A stretch of DNA of 64,000 nt, taken from Fen-1298 sp050015675. Lineage in GTDB: Bacteria; Bacteroidota; Ignavibacteria; UBA10030. The notes beneath the pieces were generated by a model that had not been told where the DNA came from, did not search any database, and was given only the letters and a program-made list of their open reading frames with translations. Of this stretch, positions 25,401 to 33,518 are shown piece after piece. Position 1 is the first letter of the stretch. Every line of letters begins with the position of its first letter. Made by a program: the position numbers and the translations under genes. The stretch spans positions 186,001-250,000 of the forward strand of contig JBEKAY010000001.1 in the NCBI GenBank assembly GCA_050015675.1, in the 5' to 3' direction.

Positions 25401-27932
25401 ATGACAAATCCATTCTCTCGTTTATCGGCACGATCCATCAGAGCTATCTATACACTGATGGCAGTTGTTGTGCTCGGTGTTTGTCTCATTAATTTTTCAG
25501 TGCAAATGTTCGAGCGCCAAACCGGGAATGATCAATGCCGCTGGGTATCGAAAGGCGAATCACGTTTGGTGATTACCGATATTGTTCACGGCGGTGTTAC
25601 AGACCTGGCAGGGATCAAGAACGGTGATGTTTTAGTAAAAATTGATGGACAGGGTTTTTCCAAGGACTTCAATGCTCAAGTAATGATCAATGCTAAAGTG
25701 GGTTCGTATGTTACATACACGATAGAACGGAACGGCGTGCAATTCGAGACGCGTGTCCTGATTCTCAAGTTGATTAATTTAGGTCTTCTCGCACTATTCC
25801 TTTTTGGACTTGGTTTTCTTTTTGTCGGATATGTGGTAGTCATCGCGAAGCCGCAGGGGAGCATCCAGCGAATGTTTGCCCGTTATAGTATTCTTTCGAT
25901 GCTGTTCTTCGGACTTTCAGCGTTGAATCTGAACCCTCAAACAGATCCTCGCTGGCGAATGATACTGCTAGGAGTATCATTTCTTGCCGCTTCATTTTTC
26001 GGGCCGCCGTTGTTTATACGTTTTTTTCTTTTCTTTCCTGTAAAACGAAAAGGACACAAGAGTATCATACTTGCAATTGTGCTCTATCTCCTGAGCTTGC
26101 TTATGACAATTGTTATTTGGAATACTAATAGAATAATCCTCAATCATCAATGGTTGGTTGTCACCGCTCGATTTACCTCCTTTGGATTTTTCATTACCGG
26201 GTTTGGAATCTTTATACACAGTTATTTCCATTCTGTACCTTATGAACGGCGGGCGCAGCTTCGCCCCGTGCTCCTCGGCGTTGCCATTTGTTTGTTAATA
26301 TTTGCATACGCGTTTGCAATTCAGACGATTGATCCTCTTGCTCCATTTCTCAATCCCCCGATTATTTTCCCTGTCATGTTGCTTGTGCTGGTACCAGCTT
26401 TTTTTGGGTATGCAATTTTTCGGTACAAGTTGATGGATGTGGATGTTGTAATTCGGCGTAGTCTGGTGTATGGAACTGTTACCGCATCCCTGGCGGCTAT
26501 TTATCTGGTCTCTGTCTATGGGATTGGCACGCTTGTAAATTACTTTTTTGGTGAGCAAGAAAATCATTTGCTTATTGTTGTATCACTTGTGGTAGTTGCT
26601 TTTGTATTCGATCCCATCAAGCAGCGTTTTCAGAACTGGATCGATCGAATATTCTTCCATGAACGGTACGATTACCAGCGGGCATTGTTGGAGTTTACGC
26701 AGGAACTTCCGCGCTTAATGGAAATGCAGCACATCCTCAACTCGATTGTTTCACGCCTTTCTTCGACAATGCATATTGAAAAAATATCTGTGTTTATTTG
26801 CGGAGAGAAGGAAGGATGCAATTCGGCTTCACAGAATCTGGATCAAGCAGATTGTATGTTTAGCGATGGCGACCATACACTGATGGCGCTCTTGCAGAAA
26901 ACCCGCAAACCGGCAGATCTCCATTTACTTGATGATGAGTACGATAGTACCGATTTACGGGAAGAAGAAAAACAGAAACTGCTCCACGCCGGTGTTGTTC
27001 TTACCGTACCGATGTTTTTGCAGGATCGTTTGGTTGGATTTATAAATGTTGGGCCCAAAATGTCCGGCAAAGTCTATTCGCAAGAAGATATTAACTTACT
27101 GGCGACTGTTGCAGGACAAGCCGCCATTGCTATCGAAAACTCGCGGCTGCATAAATCGGAAATCGACCAGCAGCGTGTCAAAGAAGAATTAGATCTCGCA
27201 CGGAAAATTCAGCAAGGGTTGTTTCCTAAAAAGAATCCAGAGATTTCCGGTCTCGATATTGCTGGTGTGTCGGTGCCTGCCTTGAGCGTTGGCGGCGACT
27301 ACTATGACTTCATTCAATTGAGTCCAAATAAAATTCTTGCTGTCGTTGCAGATGTCTCCGGCAAGGGAATGTCTGCCGCGTTGTATATGTCGAAGGTTCA
27401 GGGAATGGTTCAGCTTGCGGCGCATATTTACAGCACTCCAAAAGAAATGCTTACCAATATCAACAGGCGCATCTTCGATGGTATGGATCGAAAATCATTC
27501 ATCACCATGATTCTTGCACTGTTCGATCTAAAGAAAAAAGAAGTGCGCATTTGCAGAGCCGGACATAATAAAGCGCTTTTGAGTGTGGATGGAAAAATTC
27601 GGTTTCTTGAAGGCGGCGGAATTGGATTGGGCTTAGAACGCGGTCCATTATTTGAGAATGCCATTGAAGAAGTTCGAATCCCGATCAAACCGGATAGTCT
27701 TTTTCTCTTTTATACCGACGGTATCACCGAAGCCATGAATGATAAACAGCAGCAGTTGGGCGAAGATGCAATCGTGGATTTGTTGAAGGTGAAACGGTAT
27801 CAATCCGCGGAACGTATCCAGCATGCGATTCTGACAACAGTAGAAAAGTTTCGCGGTTCCGCCGAACAACATGATGATGTTACAATGGTTGTAGTAAAAA
27901 GTAAAGATGGAAGAAGGAACTCTAAAAAATAA
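25401..27932 (+). CDS. Membrane PP2C (SpoIIE-type) serine phosphatase with PDZ and GAF domains
   Basis: An 843-residue signalling protein. Order: a first membrane helix (about 14-32), a PDZ-like domain outside the cytoplasm (about 45-115, with DIVHGGVTDLAGIKNGDVLVKIDG), a block of about eight helices (120-400), a GAF domain (about 430-590, ending VAGQAAIAIENSRLH) and a SpoIIE-type PP2C phosphatase (about 605-838). The phosphatase shows VGGDYYDF, VVADVSGKGMSAALYMS, LFYTDGITEAMN and EQHDDVTMVVV, covering the metal-binding Asp residues. Such phosphatases usually act on anti-anti-sigma factors in partner switching, but no STAS or anti-sigma gene is adjacent. Its input could be an extracytoplasmic peptide or a redox signal. 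Confidence 0.9.
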   Translation: MTNPFSRLSARSIRAIYTLMAVVVLGVCLINFSVQMFERQTGNDQCRWVSKGESRLVITDIVHGGVTDLAGIKNGDVLVKIDGQGFSKDFNAQVMINAKVGSYVTYTIERNGVQFETRVLILKLINLGLLALFLFGLGFLFVGYVVVIAKPQGSIQRMFARYSILSMLFFGLSALNLNPQTDPRWRMILLGVSFLAASFFGPPLFIRFFLFFPVKRKGHKSIILAIVLYLLSLLMTIVIWNTNRIILNHQWLVVTARFTSFGFFITGFGIFIHSYFHSVPYERRAQLRPVLLGVAICLLIFAYAFAIQTIDPLAPFLNPPIIFPVMLLVLVPAFFGYAIFRYKLMDVDVVIRRSLVYGTVTASLAAIYLVSVYGIGTLVNYFFGEQENHLLIVVSLVVVAFVFDPIKQRFQNWIDRIFFHERYDYQRALLEFTQELPRLMEMQHILNSIVSRLSSTMHIEKISVFICGEKEGCNSASQNLDQADCMFSDGDHTLMALLQKTRKPADLHLLDDEYDSTDLREEEKQKLLHAGVVLTVPMFLQDRLVGFINVGPKMSGKVYSQEDINLLATVAGQAAIAIENSRLHKSEIDQQRVKEELDLARKIQQGLFPKKNPEISGLDIAGVSVPALSVGGDYYDFIQLSPNKILAVVADVSGKGMSAALYMSKVQGMVQLAAHIYSTPKEMLTNINRRIFDGMDRKSFITMILALFDLKKKEVRICRAGHNKALLSVDGKIRFLEGGGIGLGLERGPLFENAIEEVRIPIKPDSLFLFYTDGITEAMNDKQQQLGEDAIVDLLKVKRYQSAERIQHAILTTVEKFRGSAEQHDDVTMVVVKSKDGRRNSKK

Positions 27933-27962
27933 TTCCTTCACAGCAAGCGATTGCTGAATTCT

Positions 27963-28133
27963 TTAATCCAGCACAGAAACCAGCAGAGCCATTCGTATTA
28001 AAACACCATTCTTGGTTTGACGGAAGTACACCGAGCGATGATCGGTATTTACTGCCGGTGAAATTTCATTGAGCCGCGGCAACGGGTGCATAAGAATCGC
28101 ATTGGATTGCATCAACCGCATTACCTCTCTTCG
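27963..28133 (-). pseudogene. pyrB: 3' relic of aspartate carbamoyltransferase gene
   Basis: No long frame exists here, but the minus strand encodes about 52 residues that closely match the end of aspartate carbamoyltransferase. These include AILMHPLPRLNEISPAV, with the His-Pro-Leu-Pro-Arg carbamoyl-phosphate/aspartate loop, then HRSVYFRQTKNGVLIRMALL and a normal stop at 27963-27965. An in-frame stop at 28134-28136 and no start codon or upstream homology mean about 80 percent of the gene is missing. It lies just downstream of carbamate kinase on the same strand. It is best read as a remnant of a deleted pyrB. Confidence 0.8.
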
Positions 28134-28161
28134 TCAATGAAATAACGCTTGAATGGTTTTT

Positions 28162-28238
28162 CTTGGCGTTCTTTACGTATTCTCTGTGTGCCTAGCCGTA
28201 AAAACTAACCACCAAGACCGCGAAGAACCGCAAAGACA
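28162..28238. repeat. Imperfect inverted repeat between pyrB relic and carbamate kinase
   Basis: The segment beginning CTTGGCGTTCTTTACG at 28162 is partly complementary to CCACCAAGACCGCGAAGAA at 28209-28227, with some mismatches. This produces a long imperfect hairpin in an otherwise gene-free 130 bases. Its sequence style (C-C-A-C-C-A-A-G-A-x) recalls dispersed non-coding repeats that I remember from related environmental genomes. No second copy is in the window, so its repeat status is unproven here. Confidence 0.4.
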
Positions 28239-28266
28239 TATCGATTCCATTTTTGTGTTACATCAG

Positions 28267-29205
28267 TTATTTAATAATTCTCGTTCCCGCTTCGCCGTCG
28301 AGCGCAGTGATGAGATGTTCCGGATCGGTAATCGTAACAATTTTGCCACCGTTGTTGAGAAAATCCATTGCGGCTTCAATCTTTGGTCTCATACTTCCTT
28401 CGCTAAACTGCCCATCGGCAAAATGCTTTTTCGTTTCCGCTACTGTAATGCTGCGTAATTTTTGCTGATTAGGTCTCTTGTAATTGATATATACTTCCGG
28501 TACTTCAGTGGAAATGATGAAATGCTCGATACCTAATTTTGCGGCAAGCAAAGCAGATGCGCGATCTTTATCGATCACTGCTTCCATGCCTTTCACTTCA
28601 CCGCCCTCATAAATCACTGGAATACCACCACCGCCAACTGTAATAACAACGATGTTGCGCTCGAGGCAACCTTTGATCACTTCAAGTTCGACGATGTCTT
28701 TCGGAAGAGGAGAGGCAACAACGCGCCGATAGCCGCGAGCGGCATCTTCAATAATACTCCAACCTAACTCTTTTCGTTTACGTTCTGCAGTTTCTTTGGA
28801 ATAAAACGGGCCGATTGGTTTAGTCGGACGCTGGAATGCTGGATCGTTCTTATCAACGACCACTTGTGTTACTACGGTAACTACCGAACGATTGATCCCA
28901 AGTTTCCGAAATGTCATCTGCATGGAATTTTGCAACATGAAACCGATCTCGCCTTGTGTCATTGCAACACAGATATCCAGCGGAAGTGTGTACGTTTGAG
29001 AAGAACCGGCTTCCGAGCGCAGCAACTGTGCGCCAACTTGCGGACCATTCCCATGAGTGACAACAAGCGAATATCCGCGTGCAACAATTCCTGCGATACA
29101 CTCAGCCGTGAGTCTAGCGTTTTCGCGTTGTTCGGCGATTGTTCCGCGCTGTCCCGCGCGAATGAGCGAGTTTCCGCCGACCGCTACCAGTATTGAGTTT
29201 TTCAC
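28267..29205 (-). CDS. arcC: Carbamate kinase
   Basis: A 312-residue enzyme of the amino-acid-kinase fold that makes ATP and carbamate from carbamoyl phosphate and ADP, or the reverse. Family features are AVGGNSLIRAGQRG (phosphate-binding start), VTHGNGPQVGAQLLRSE, the VVASPLPKDIVE region, VITVGGGGIPVIYEGG and AVIDKDRASALLA with the conserved Asp-Lys-Asp. Length is typical. Its first 92 bases overlap the 3' end of the ornithine carbamoyltransferase gene in another frame, so the two are translated from one transcript. Together they suggest fermentative energy gain from carbamoyl phosphate, but no arginine deiminase gene is in the window. Confidence 0.95.
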   Translation of the reverse strand: MKNSILVAVGGNSLIRAGQRGTIAEQRENARLTAECIAGIVARGYSLVVTHGNGPQVGAQLLRSEAGSSQTYTLPLDICVAMTQGEIGFMLQNSMQMTFRKLGINRSVVTVVTQVVVDKNDPAFQRPTKPIGPFYSKETAERKRKELGWSIIEDAARGYRRVVASPLPKDIVELEVIKGCLERNIVVITVGGGGIPVIYEGGEVKGMEAVIDKDRASALLAAKLGIEHFIISTEVPEVYINYKRPNQQKLRSITVAETKKHFADGQFSEGSMRPKIEAAMDFLNNGGKIVTITDPEHLITALDGEAGTRIIK

Positions 29206-30127
29206 GACTCTGTCCCTTCAACAACGTGTAGAGAATTGCCTTTTGTGTGTGAAGCCGATTCTCTGCCTCATCGAATACAATGGACTGCGGCGAGTCCATC
29301 ACTTCATCTGTCACTTCTTCTCCGCGATGTGCCGGCAGGCAATGCATAAAAACGGCAGTTGGTTTTGCTTTTTTCATTAATTCGGCGTTGACTTGGAATC
29401 CAGCGAACGCTTTCATCTTTGCTTCGCGGTCAGTCTCTTGTCCCATACTCACCCATACGTCTGTGTAGACAACATCGGCATCGAGCACTCCTTCAACTGG
29501 ATTTGTCGAAAGTTCGATTCTTGCACCAGTCGATGCGGCAATTTCTTTAGCACAATTCACGATGTTTGCATCCGGTGAAAGCCCGGCTGGAGTGACGGCA
29601 ATAAAATTCATTCCAACTTTTGCCGCCAACAACATAAGCGAGTGACAGACGTTATTGCCATCACCAATCCACATTAGTTTCTTTCCCTTAAAAGAGCCAA
29701 GATGTTCTTGAATAGTAAGAAAATCGCCAACAGCTTGACACGGATGCTCGAAATCTGTCAGTGCATTTATGATGCTCGCTTTCCCAAACTTGGCAAGATC
29801 ATCGATATTTTTCTGCGCAAAGGTACGGATGACGACGGCATCCACCCAGCGTTCAAGATTCTTTGATAAATCATAAATAGATTCGCGTTTGCCAAGACTG
29901 ATATCTGCATTCGTGAGATAAACAGTATTCGCGCCGAGTTGTTTGACGCCGATTTCAAACGTGACGTGCGTGCGAAGCGATTGTTTTTCAAAAATCAATG
30001 CAACCGATTTGCCTTCCAACGAATGAGCAAACTTTTTTGGATTCGCTTTCATTTTCTTTGACAAGTTGAGAATTTGGAGCAACTCTTTCCCTGACCAATC
30101 GGTGATTGTGATAAAATCTCGTTTCAT
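29114..30127 (-). CDS. argF: Ornithine carbamoyltransferase with Arg-rich tail
   Basis: A 337-residue transcarbamoylase interconverting carbamoyl phosphate plus ornithine and citrulline. Motifs are SLRTHVTFEIGVKQLG (carbamoyl-phosphate loop), DFEHPCQAVGDFLTIQEH, the ornithine-side DVWVSMGQE and FMHCLPAHRGEEVTDEV with the catalytic Cys. The enzyme fold ends at about KAILYTLLKG. The remaining 30 residues (rich in Arg, Gly and Ser) lie on top of the carbamate kinase gene and resemble no family end, so the original stop was probably lost. AAGGAGAAT lies seven bases before the ATG. Whether it works anabolically or catabolically cannot be read from sequence. Confidence 0.93.
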   Translation of the reverse strand: MKRDFITITDWSGKELLQILNLSKKMKANPKKFAHSLEGKSVALIFEKQSLRTHVTFEIGVKQLGANTVYLTNADISLGKRESIYDLSKNLERWVDAVVIRTFAQKNIDDLAKFGKASIINALTDFEHPCQAVGDFLTIQEHLGSFKGKKLMWIGDGNNVCHSLMLLAAKVGMNFIAVTPAGLSPDANIVNCAKEIAASTGARIELSTNPVEGVLDADVVYTDVWVSMGQETDREAKMKAFAGFQVNAELMKKAKPTAVFMHCLPAHRGEEVTDEVMDSPQSIVFDEAENRLHTQKAILYTLLKGQSREKLNTGSGRRKLAHSRGTARNNRRTTRKR

Positions 30128-30145
30128 CTTTTATTCTCCTTGGTA

Positions 30146-30173
30146 GTAGGGACACGGCATGCCGTGTCCCTAC
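30146..30173. repeat. Perfect 28-base palindrome
   Basis: Two exact 14-base arms (GTAGGGACACGGCA and its complement) meet without a spacer in the 54-base gap between the cpgS-like and argF genes. There is no T-tract on either strand, so a standard intrinsic terminator is unlikely. From memory, very similar GTAGGGxCACGGCA palindromes are interspersed in cyanobacterial and other genomes. That makes this a probable member of a widespread REP-like family. It could form a cruciform or an RNA hairpin that adjusts expression of the downstream argF-arcC part. Confidence 0.85.
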
Positions 30174-30181
30174 GTATGATA

Positions 30182-31513
30182 TTATTTCAAGCCATGTTTC
30201 TTCATAAAGCCGGTCAAAATCTCATTCAAATTCGGTTTTGCGATTTCGTCCAGCTCGTAATAAATACGAGTACTTGGTTTTTTAATCTTGATGATGCGGC
30301 GGAGGTCAATCGGCGTGCCGATGATGACAGAATCACATTCGACTCTGTTGATAGTTGTTTCCAGATCTTTGATCTGTTTTCCACCATACCCCATTGCCGG
30401 CAGCAACGTTCCAATATGTGGATATTTCTTAAAAGTTTCAGCAATGGAATTAACTACCCACGGACGCGGATCGATAATCTCTTTTGCACCATACTTCCGG
30501 GCGGCAACATGGCCGGCGCCGTATGTCATCTCACCGTGCGTCAGCGTTGGGCCGTCTTCCACCACAAGGACGCGTTTATTCCGAATAACAGATTCGTCTT
30601 CCACGCTTATAGGCGATGCCGCTTCTATTATTATTGCTTTCGGATTAACGCTGACGATGTTCTTCCGAACAACATCAATATTTATTCTGGATGATGTATC
30701 TATTTTATTGATTATGACAACATCAGCAAGAAGAATGTTAACCGCACCGGGATAATAAGATATTTCGTGCCCGGCCCGATGCGGATCTGCGACGACGATG
30801 GTAAGGTCGGGTTGATAGAATGACATATCGTTGTTTCCACCATCCCACACAATAACATCCGCTTCTTTTTCAGCTTCGTGAAGAATCGCTTCGTAATCAA
30901 CGCCGGCATAGATGATCGTTCCGTTGACTATATGCGGTTCGTATTCCTCCATTTCTTCGACTGTGCATTCGTACTTCTTTAAGTCTTCGATGGAAGAATA
31001 TCGCTGCACTTTCTGCTTTACTAAGTCGCCGTATGGCATCGGGTGACGGATGGCAACGACTTTCTTTCCGGCTGCGCGAAGCAAGTCGCAGACCTTGCGT
31101 GAGGTCTGACTTTTTCCTGCTCCTGTGCGCACCGCAACCACAGCAATGACAGGAACTTTGCTCTTCAACATTGTAGGTCGAGCGCCCTGCAGCTTGAAAT
31201 CGGCTCCAGCCGCCATCACAAGAGCCGCTTTACTCATGACATAATTGAATGACACATCCGAATATGCGAAGATGACTTCATCGGCATTTAACTCTTTAAT
31301 GAGGCGCGGCAATTCCGATTCCGGGAAGATTGGAATACCGTTGGGATAGAGCGCACCCGCTAGTTCGGCAGGATATTTCCGCTCTTCGATATTAGGAATT
31401 TGTGTTGCTGTAAATGCAACCACTTCATACCGATCATCCTTGCGGAAAACTGTGTTGAAGTTATGGAAATCCCGTCCCGCAGCGCCCATAATGATCACTC
31501 TGGCACGTATCAT
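30182..31513 (-). CDS. P-loop NTPase, cyclic 2,3-diphosphoglycerate synthetase homologue
   Basis: A 443-residue cytoplasmic protein. An N-terminal Rossmann-like part (residues 1-115, with VIIMGAAGRDFHNFN) precedes a P-loop domain with Walker A VRTGAGKSQ (128-136), WDGGNND (223-229) and NKID (269-272), which looks like a G-protein base-recognition motif. Overall it matches the family named after the archaeal enzyme that closes 2,3-diphosphoglycerate into its cyclic form using ATP. Bacterial members are not known to make that compound, so the real role is open. It is the first gene of a unit with argF and arcC, which points to carbamoyl-phosphate or ureido metabolism. The reaction is not assigned. 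Confidence 0.8.
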   Translation of the reverse strand: MIRARVIIMGAAGRDFHNFNTVFRKDDRYEVVAFTATQIPNIEERKYPAELAGALYPNGIPIFPESELPRLIKELNADEVIFAYSDVSFNYVMSKAALVMAAGADFKLQGARPTMLKSKVPVIAVVAVRTGAGKSQTSRKVCDLLRAAGKKVVAIRHPMPYGDLVKQKVQRYSSIEDLKKYECTVEEMEEYEPHIVNGTIIYAGVDYEAILHEAEKEADVIVWDGGNNDMSFYQPDLTIVVADPHRAGHEISYYPGAVNILLADVVIINKIDTSSRINIDVVRKNIVSVNPKAIIIEAASPISVEDESVIRNKRVLVVEDGPTLTHGEMTYGAGHVAARKYGAKEIIDPRPWVVNSIAETFKKYPHIGTLLPAMGYGGKQIKDLETTINRVECDSVIIGTPIDLRRIIKIKKPSTRIYYELDEIAKPNLNEILTGFMKKHGLK

Positions 31514-31586
31514 AATGACACCTATGTATTTTTATTGTGTTAAACGAATGCTGCCGCCGTTCATGTCGGTGTGAACAGCTGGGCAG

Positions 31587-31610
31587 TCCCGCTCGTTTTA
31601 ACGAGCGGGA
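31587..31610. repeat. 24-base inverted repeat
   Basis: Arms TCCCGCTCGT and ACGAGCGGGA are perfectly complementary around a TTTA centre in the space between the cpgS-like gene and the convergent-side end of the secreted propeller gene. There is no adjacent T-run on either strand, so I do not call it a terminator. The CCCGC motif recalls part of the nested insert at 46.3 kb. Confidence 0.6.
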
Positions 31611-31789
31611 TAAAAGCAGATTGTTATAGATAAGTAACTTAAATATCGGAAAGGTTCAGCGAGAAGTCAACGGGAAGAAAATATTTCCAATGGGAGATAA
31701 ACACATATTGGCGTGAAAAGAAGCGGGTGGAGGTTCATACAAATGCCCCCCACCCTTTCTAAGAATTGAAGAGCGTTTTTGTGATATGC

Positions 31790-33256
31790 TTATTTTAGAA
31801 GAACGAGTTTTTTCGTTTCTGTGTATTTTCCGGCCTGAAGTTTATAAAAATAAATTCCGCTTGGCATTCCTGCCGCATTCCATTGAACAGCATAACTGCC
31901 TGCCAGTTTCTTTTCGTTCACCAATGCTGCTACTTCTCGTCCCAACATATCATACACCCGTAGGGATGTTTGGCTATACATCCCCACAAAGAATGAAATA
32001 CTTGTCGTTGGATTAAAAGGATTGGGATAATTTTGATTCAACTCAAACATATTAGGAAATTGGTTTTTATCTTCTTTTACGCCAGTAGGATTTGAAATGG
32101 TAATTTTGAATGTACCTGAAGCACTTGTATTGGCTGTATCTGTCGCAATAACTTTTATATTAAATACGGCCGCTGTATCGGGTGTACCTGAAAATGTTCG
32201 TGTTACCGAATTAAACGAGAGCCAAGCAGGCAGGGGGCTTCCGTTCATTGACGTTGCAGTATAGCTTAATGTATTATTCCCATCGTCATCAATAAAAACA
32301 CTGTCAGGAATTTGAAAGCTGAATAAAGAATCCCTATTGACTACTTGATTCGGTATCGTTCGTTCTACATATGGAATAAAATTCGTGTGTTTAAGACTGT
32401 CGATAAAACTCGAGCTTACCCAGTAAATATCACTGTTTCTGCCAAAGGTCATATATTTACCATCCGGAGTAACGTCACCAGAAAGTTCATCATTAGAGGT
32501 ATTAATCTTATCTCCAAGATTTTTAGGATTTGTCCATGATCCATTTGCTTTCTTATAGGATATGTAAATGTCATTTCCTCCATAACCGCCATTTCGTGTA
32601 GATCTAAAAATCAAATAGCTTTCGTCTGGCGCAACATAAGGATCACCCCATGTCTGGCTTGTATTTGCATTATTGATGGGATAAGGCAATATCACACGTT
32701 GTTGATAAGCCCCATTTTTATATTGTGAACGACAAATATCACCAGCACCGCTTGAGAAATAAATCGAGCTGTCAGCCACAATACAAGGATGGTATTGTTC
32801 TTCGGGCAAATTTGGTGGATTACCGAGACTAACAGGATCACTCCACGATGTGTCTATTCTTTCGCTGTAGCTTAGATCGCAGCCTCCCACCTGGTTAAGA
32901 GCTGCCCTTGAATTTAAATATACTCTTTTGCCATCTAGGAAAAAAAAAGGTTCACTTTTGAACTTGCTGTTTAAAGTGTACGGTGTTGTCCATGCCTCAT
33001 TTTTATATTCTAGAAATAACACCGGTCCTCCCATTGCAGAAAAGAAGCACATTTTCCGATCAGGAGAAAAAGTAATGCGATTTTCGGTCCTTCCGGTTAT
33101 TGAAACTATTCCCGGTGCAAAAACAATTGCTGAATCTCCCGGTGGAGTCTGGCCAAAATAGAGGCTATCATTCGGAATATTTTGCGCGTACACAGACAAA
33201 GACGAAATGACAAGAAACATCAAAACAGATAAATTACGTAGTTTGTGTATCATCAT
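31790..33256 (-). CDS. Secreted beta-propeller protein with type IX sorting domain
   Basis: A 488-residue exported protein: signal peptide (MFLVISSLSVYA region), then about 290 residues of PD40-type WD40-like propeller repeats recognisable from ITFSPDRKMCFFSAMGG, DESYLIFRSTRNGGYGGNDI and TPDGKYMTFGRNSDIYWVSS. A putative-Ig/cadherin-like domain follows (about 310-390, LPAWLSFNSVTRTFSGTPD). The last 85 residues form a type A sorting domain, opening NQNYPNPFNPTTSISFF and ending SGIYFYKLQAGKYTETKKLV. The sorting domain directs export across the outer membrane by the type IX system and cleavage or anchoring at the surface. The function of the propeller is unknown. Confidence 0.9.
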   Translation of the reverse strand: MMIHKLRNLSVLMFLVISSLSVYAQNIPNDSLYFGQTPPGDSAIVFAPGIVSITGRTENRITFSPDRKMCFFSAMGGPVLFLEYKNEAWTTPYTLNSKFKSEPFFFLDGKRVYLNSRAALNQVGGCDLSYSERIDTSWSDPVSLGNPPNLPEEQYHPCIVADSSIYFSSGAGDICRSQYKNGAYQQRVILPYPINNANTSQTWGDPYVAPDESYLIFRSTRNGGYGGNDIYISYKKANGSWTNPKNLGDKINTSNDELSGDVTPDGKYMTFGRNSDIYWVSSSFIDSLKHTNFIPYVERTIPNQVVNRDSLFSFQIPDSVFIDDDGNNTLSYTATSMNGSPLPAWLSFNSVTRTFSGTPDTAAVFNIKVIATDTANTSASGTFKITISNPTGVKEDKNQFPNMFELNQNYPNPFNPTTSISFFVGMYSQTSLRVYDMLGREVAALVNEKKLAGSYAVQWNAAGMPSGIYFYKLQAGKYTETKKLVLLK

Positions 33257-33398
33257 TTTTTCTCCTTTTTGATGATTGTTGAATTGTATTGTTCATTATC
33301 ATGAATCCAACACCGGCTGAAGTATTTCGCAGGTGATAATGCTTTGCGGTCTCATGAAAAAAGCTCAAACAAACGTACAAAGTGTGGAATCCAGTATC

Positions 33399-33420
33399 GT
33401 CCCAAAACGCGTTTTAGGAC
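33399..33420. promoter_or_regulatory. Near-perfect 22-base palindrome upstream of propeller gene
   Basis: GTCCCAAAACGC followed by its near complement up to GAC makes a 22-base dyad with one mismatched pair, about 145 bases before the start of the secreted propeller gene and 100 bases after the AraC-type gene. There is no T-tract, so an operator is more likely than a terminator. The AraC-type protein next door is an obvious candidate binder, but AraC sites are often direct repeats, so this is only suggestive. Confidence 0.4.
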
Positions 33421-33518
33421 CAAATAATTGGAAATGAGCGAGCCAAAGAGGAAGTTAAAATTCAAGAACCCGTGGAAAAACTCAAGATGGACATATCTAC
33501 AATCGGAAGATAAATAAT

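Noticed and set aside
30146..30173. The 28-base palindrome as an intrinsic terminator
   Set aside because: No T-tract follows on either strand, and it would cut the operon between cpgS-like and argF.
33421..33516. Short plus-strand coding-like stretch after the dyad at 33.4 kb
   Set aside because: About 30 codons with a helical look, but no start, no recognised family and a stop just upstream; too little to call a gene or relic.
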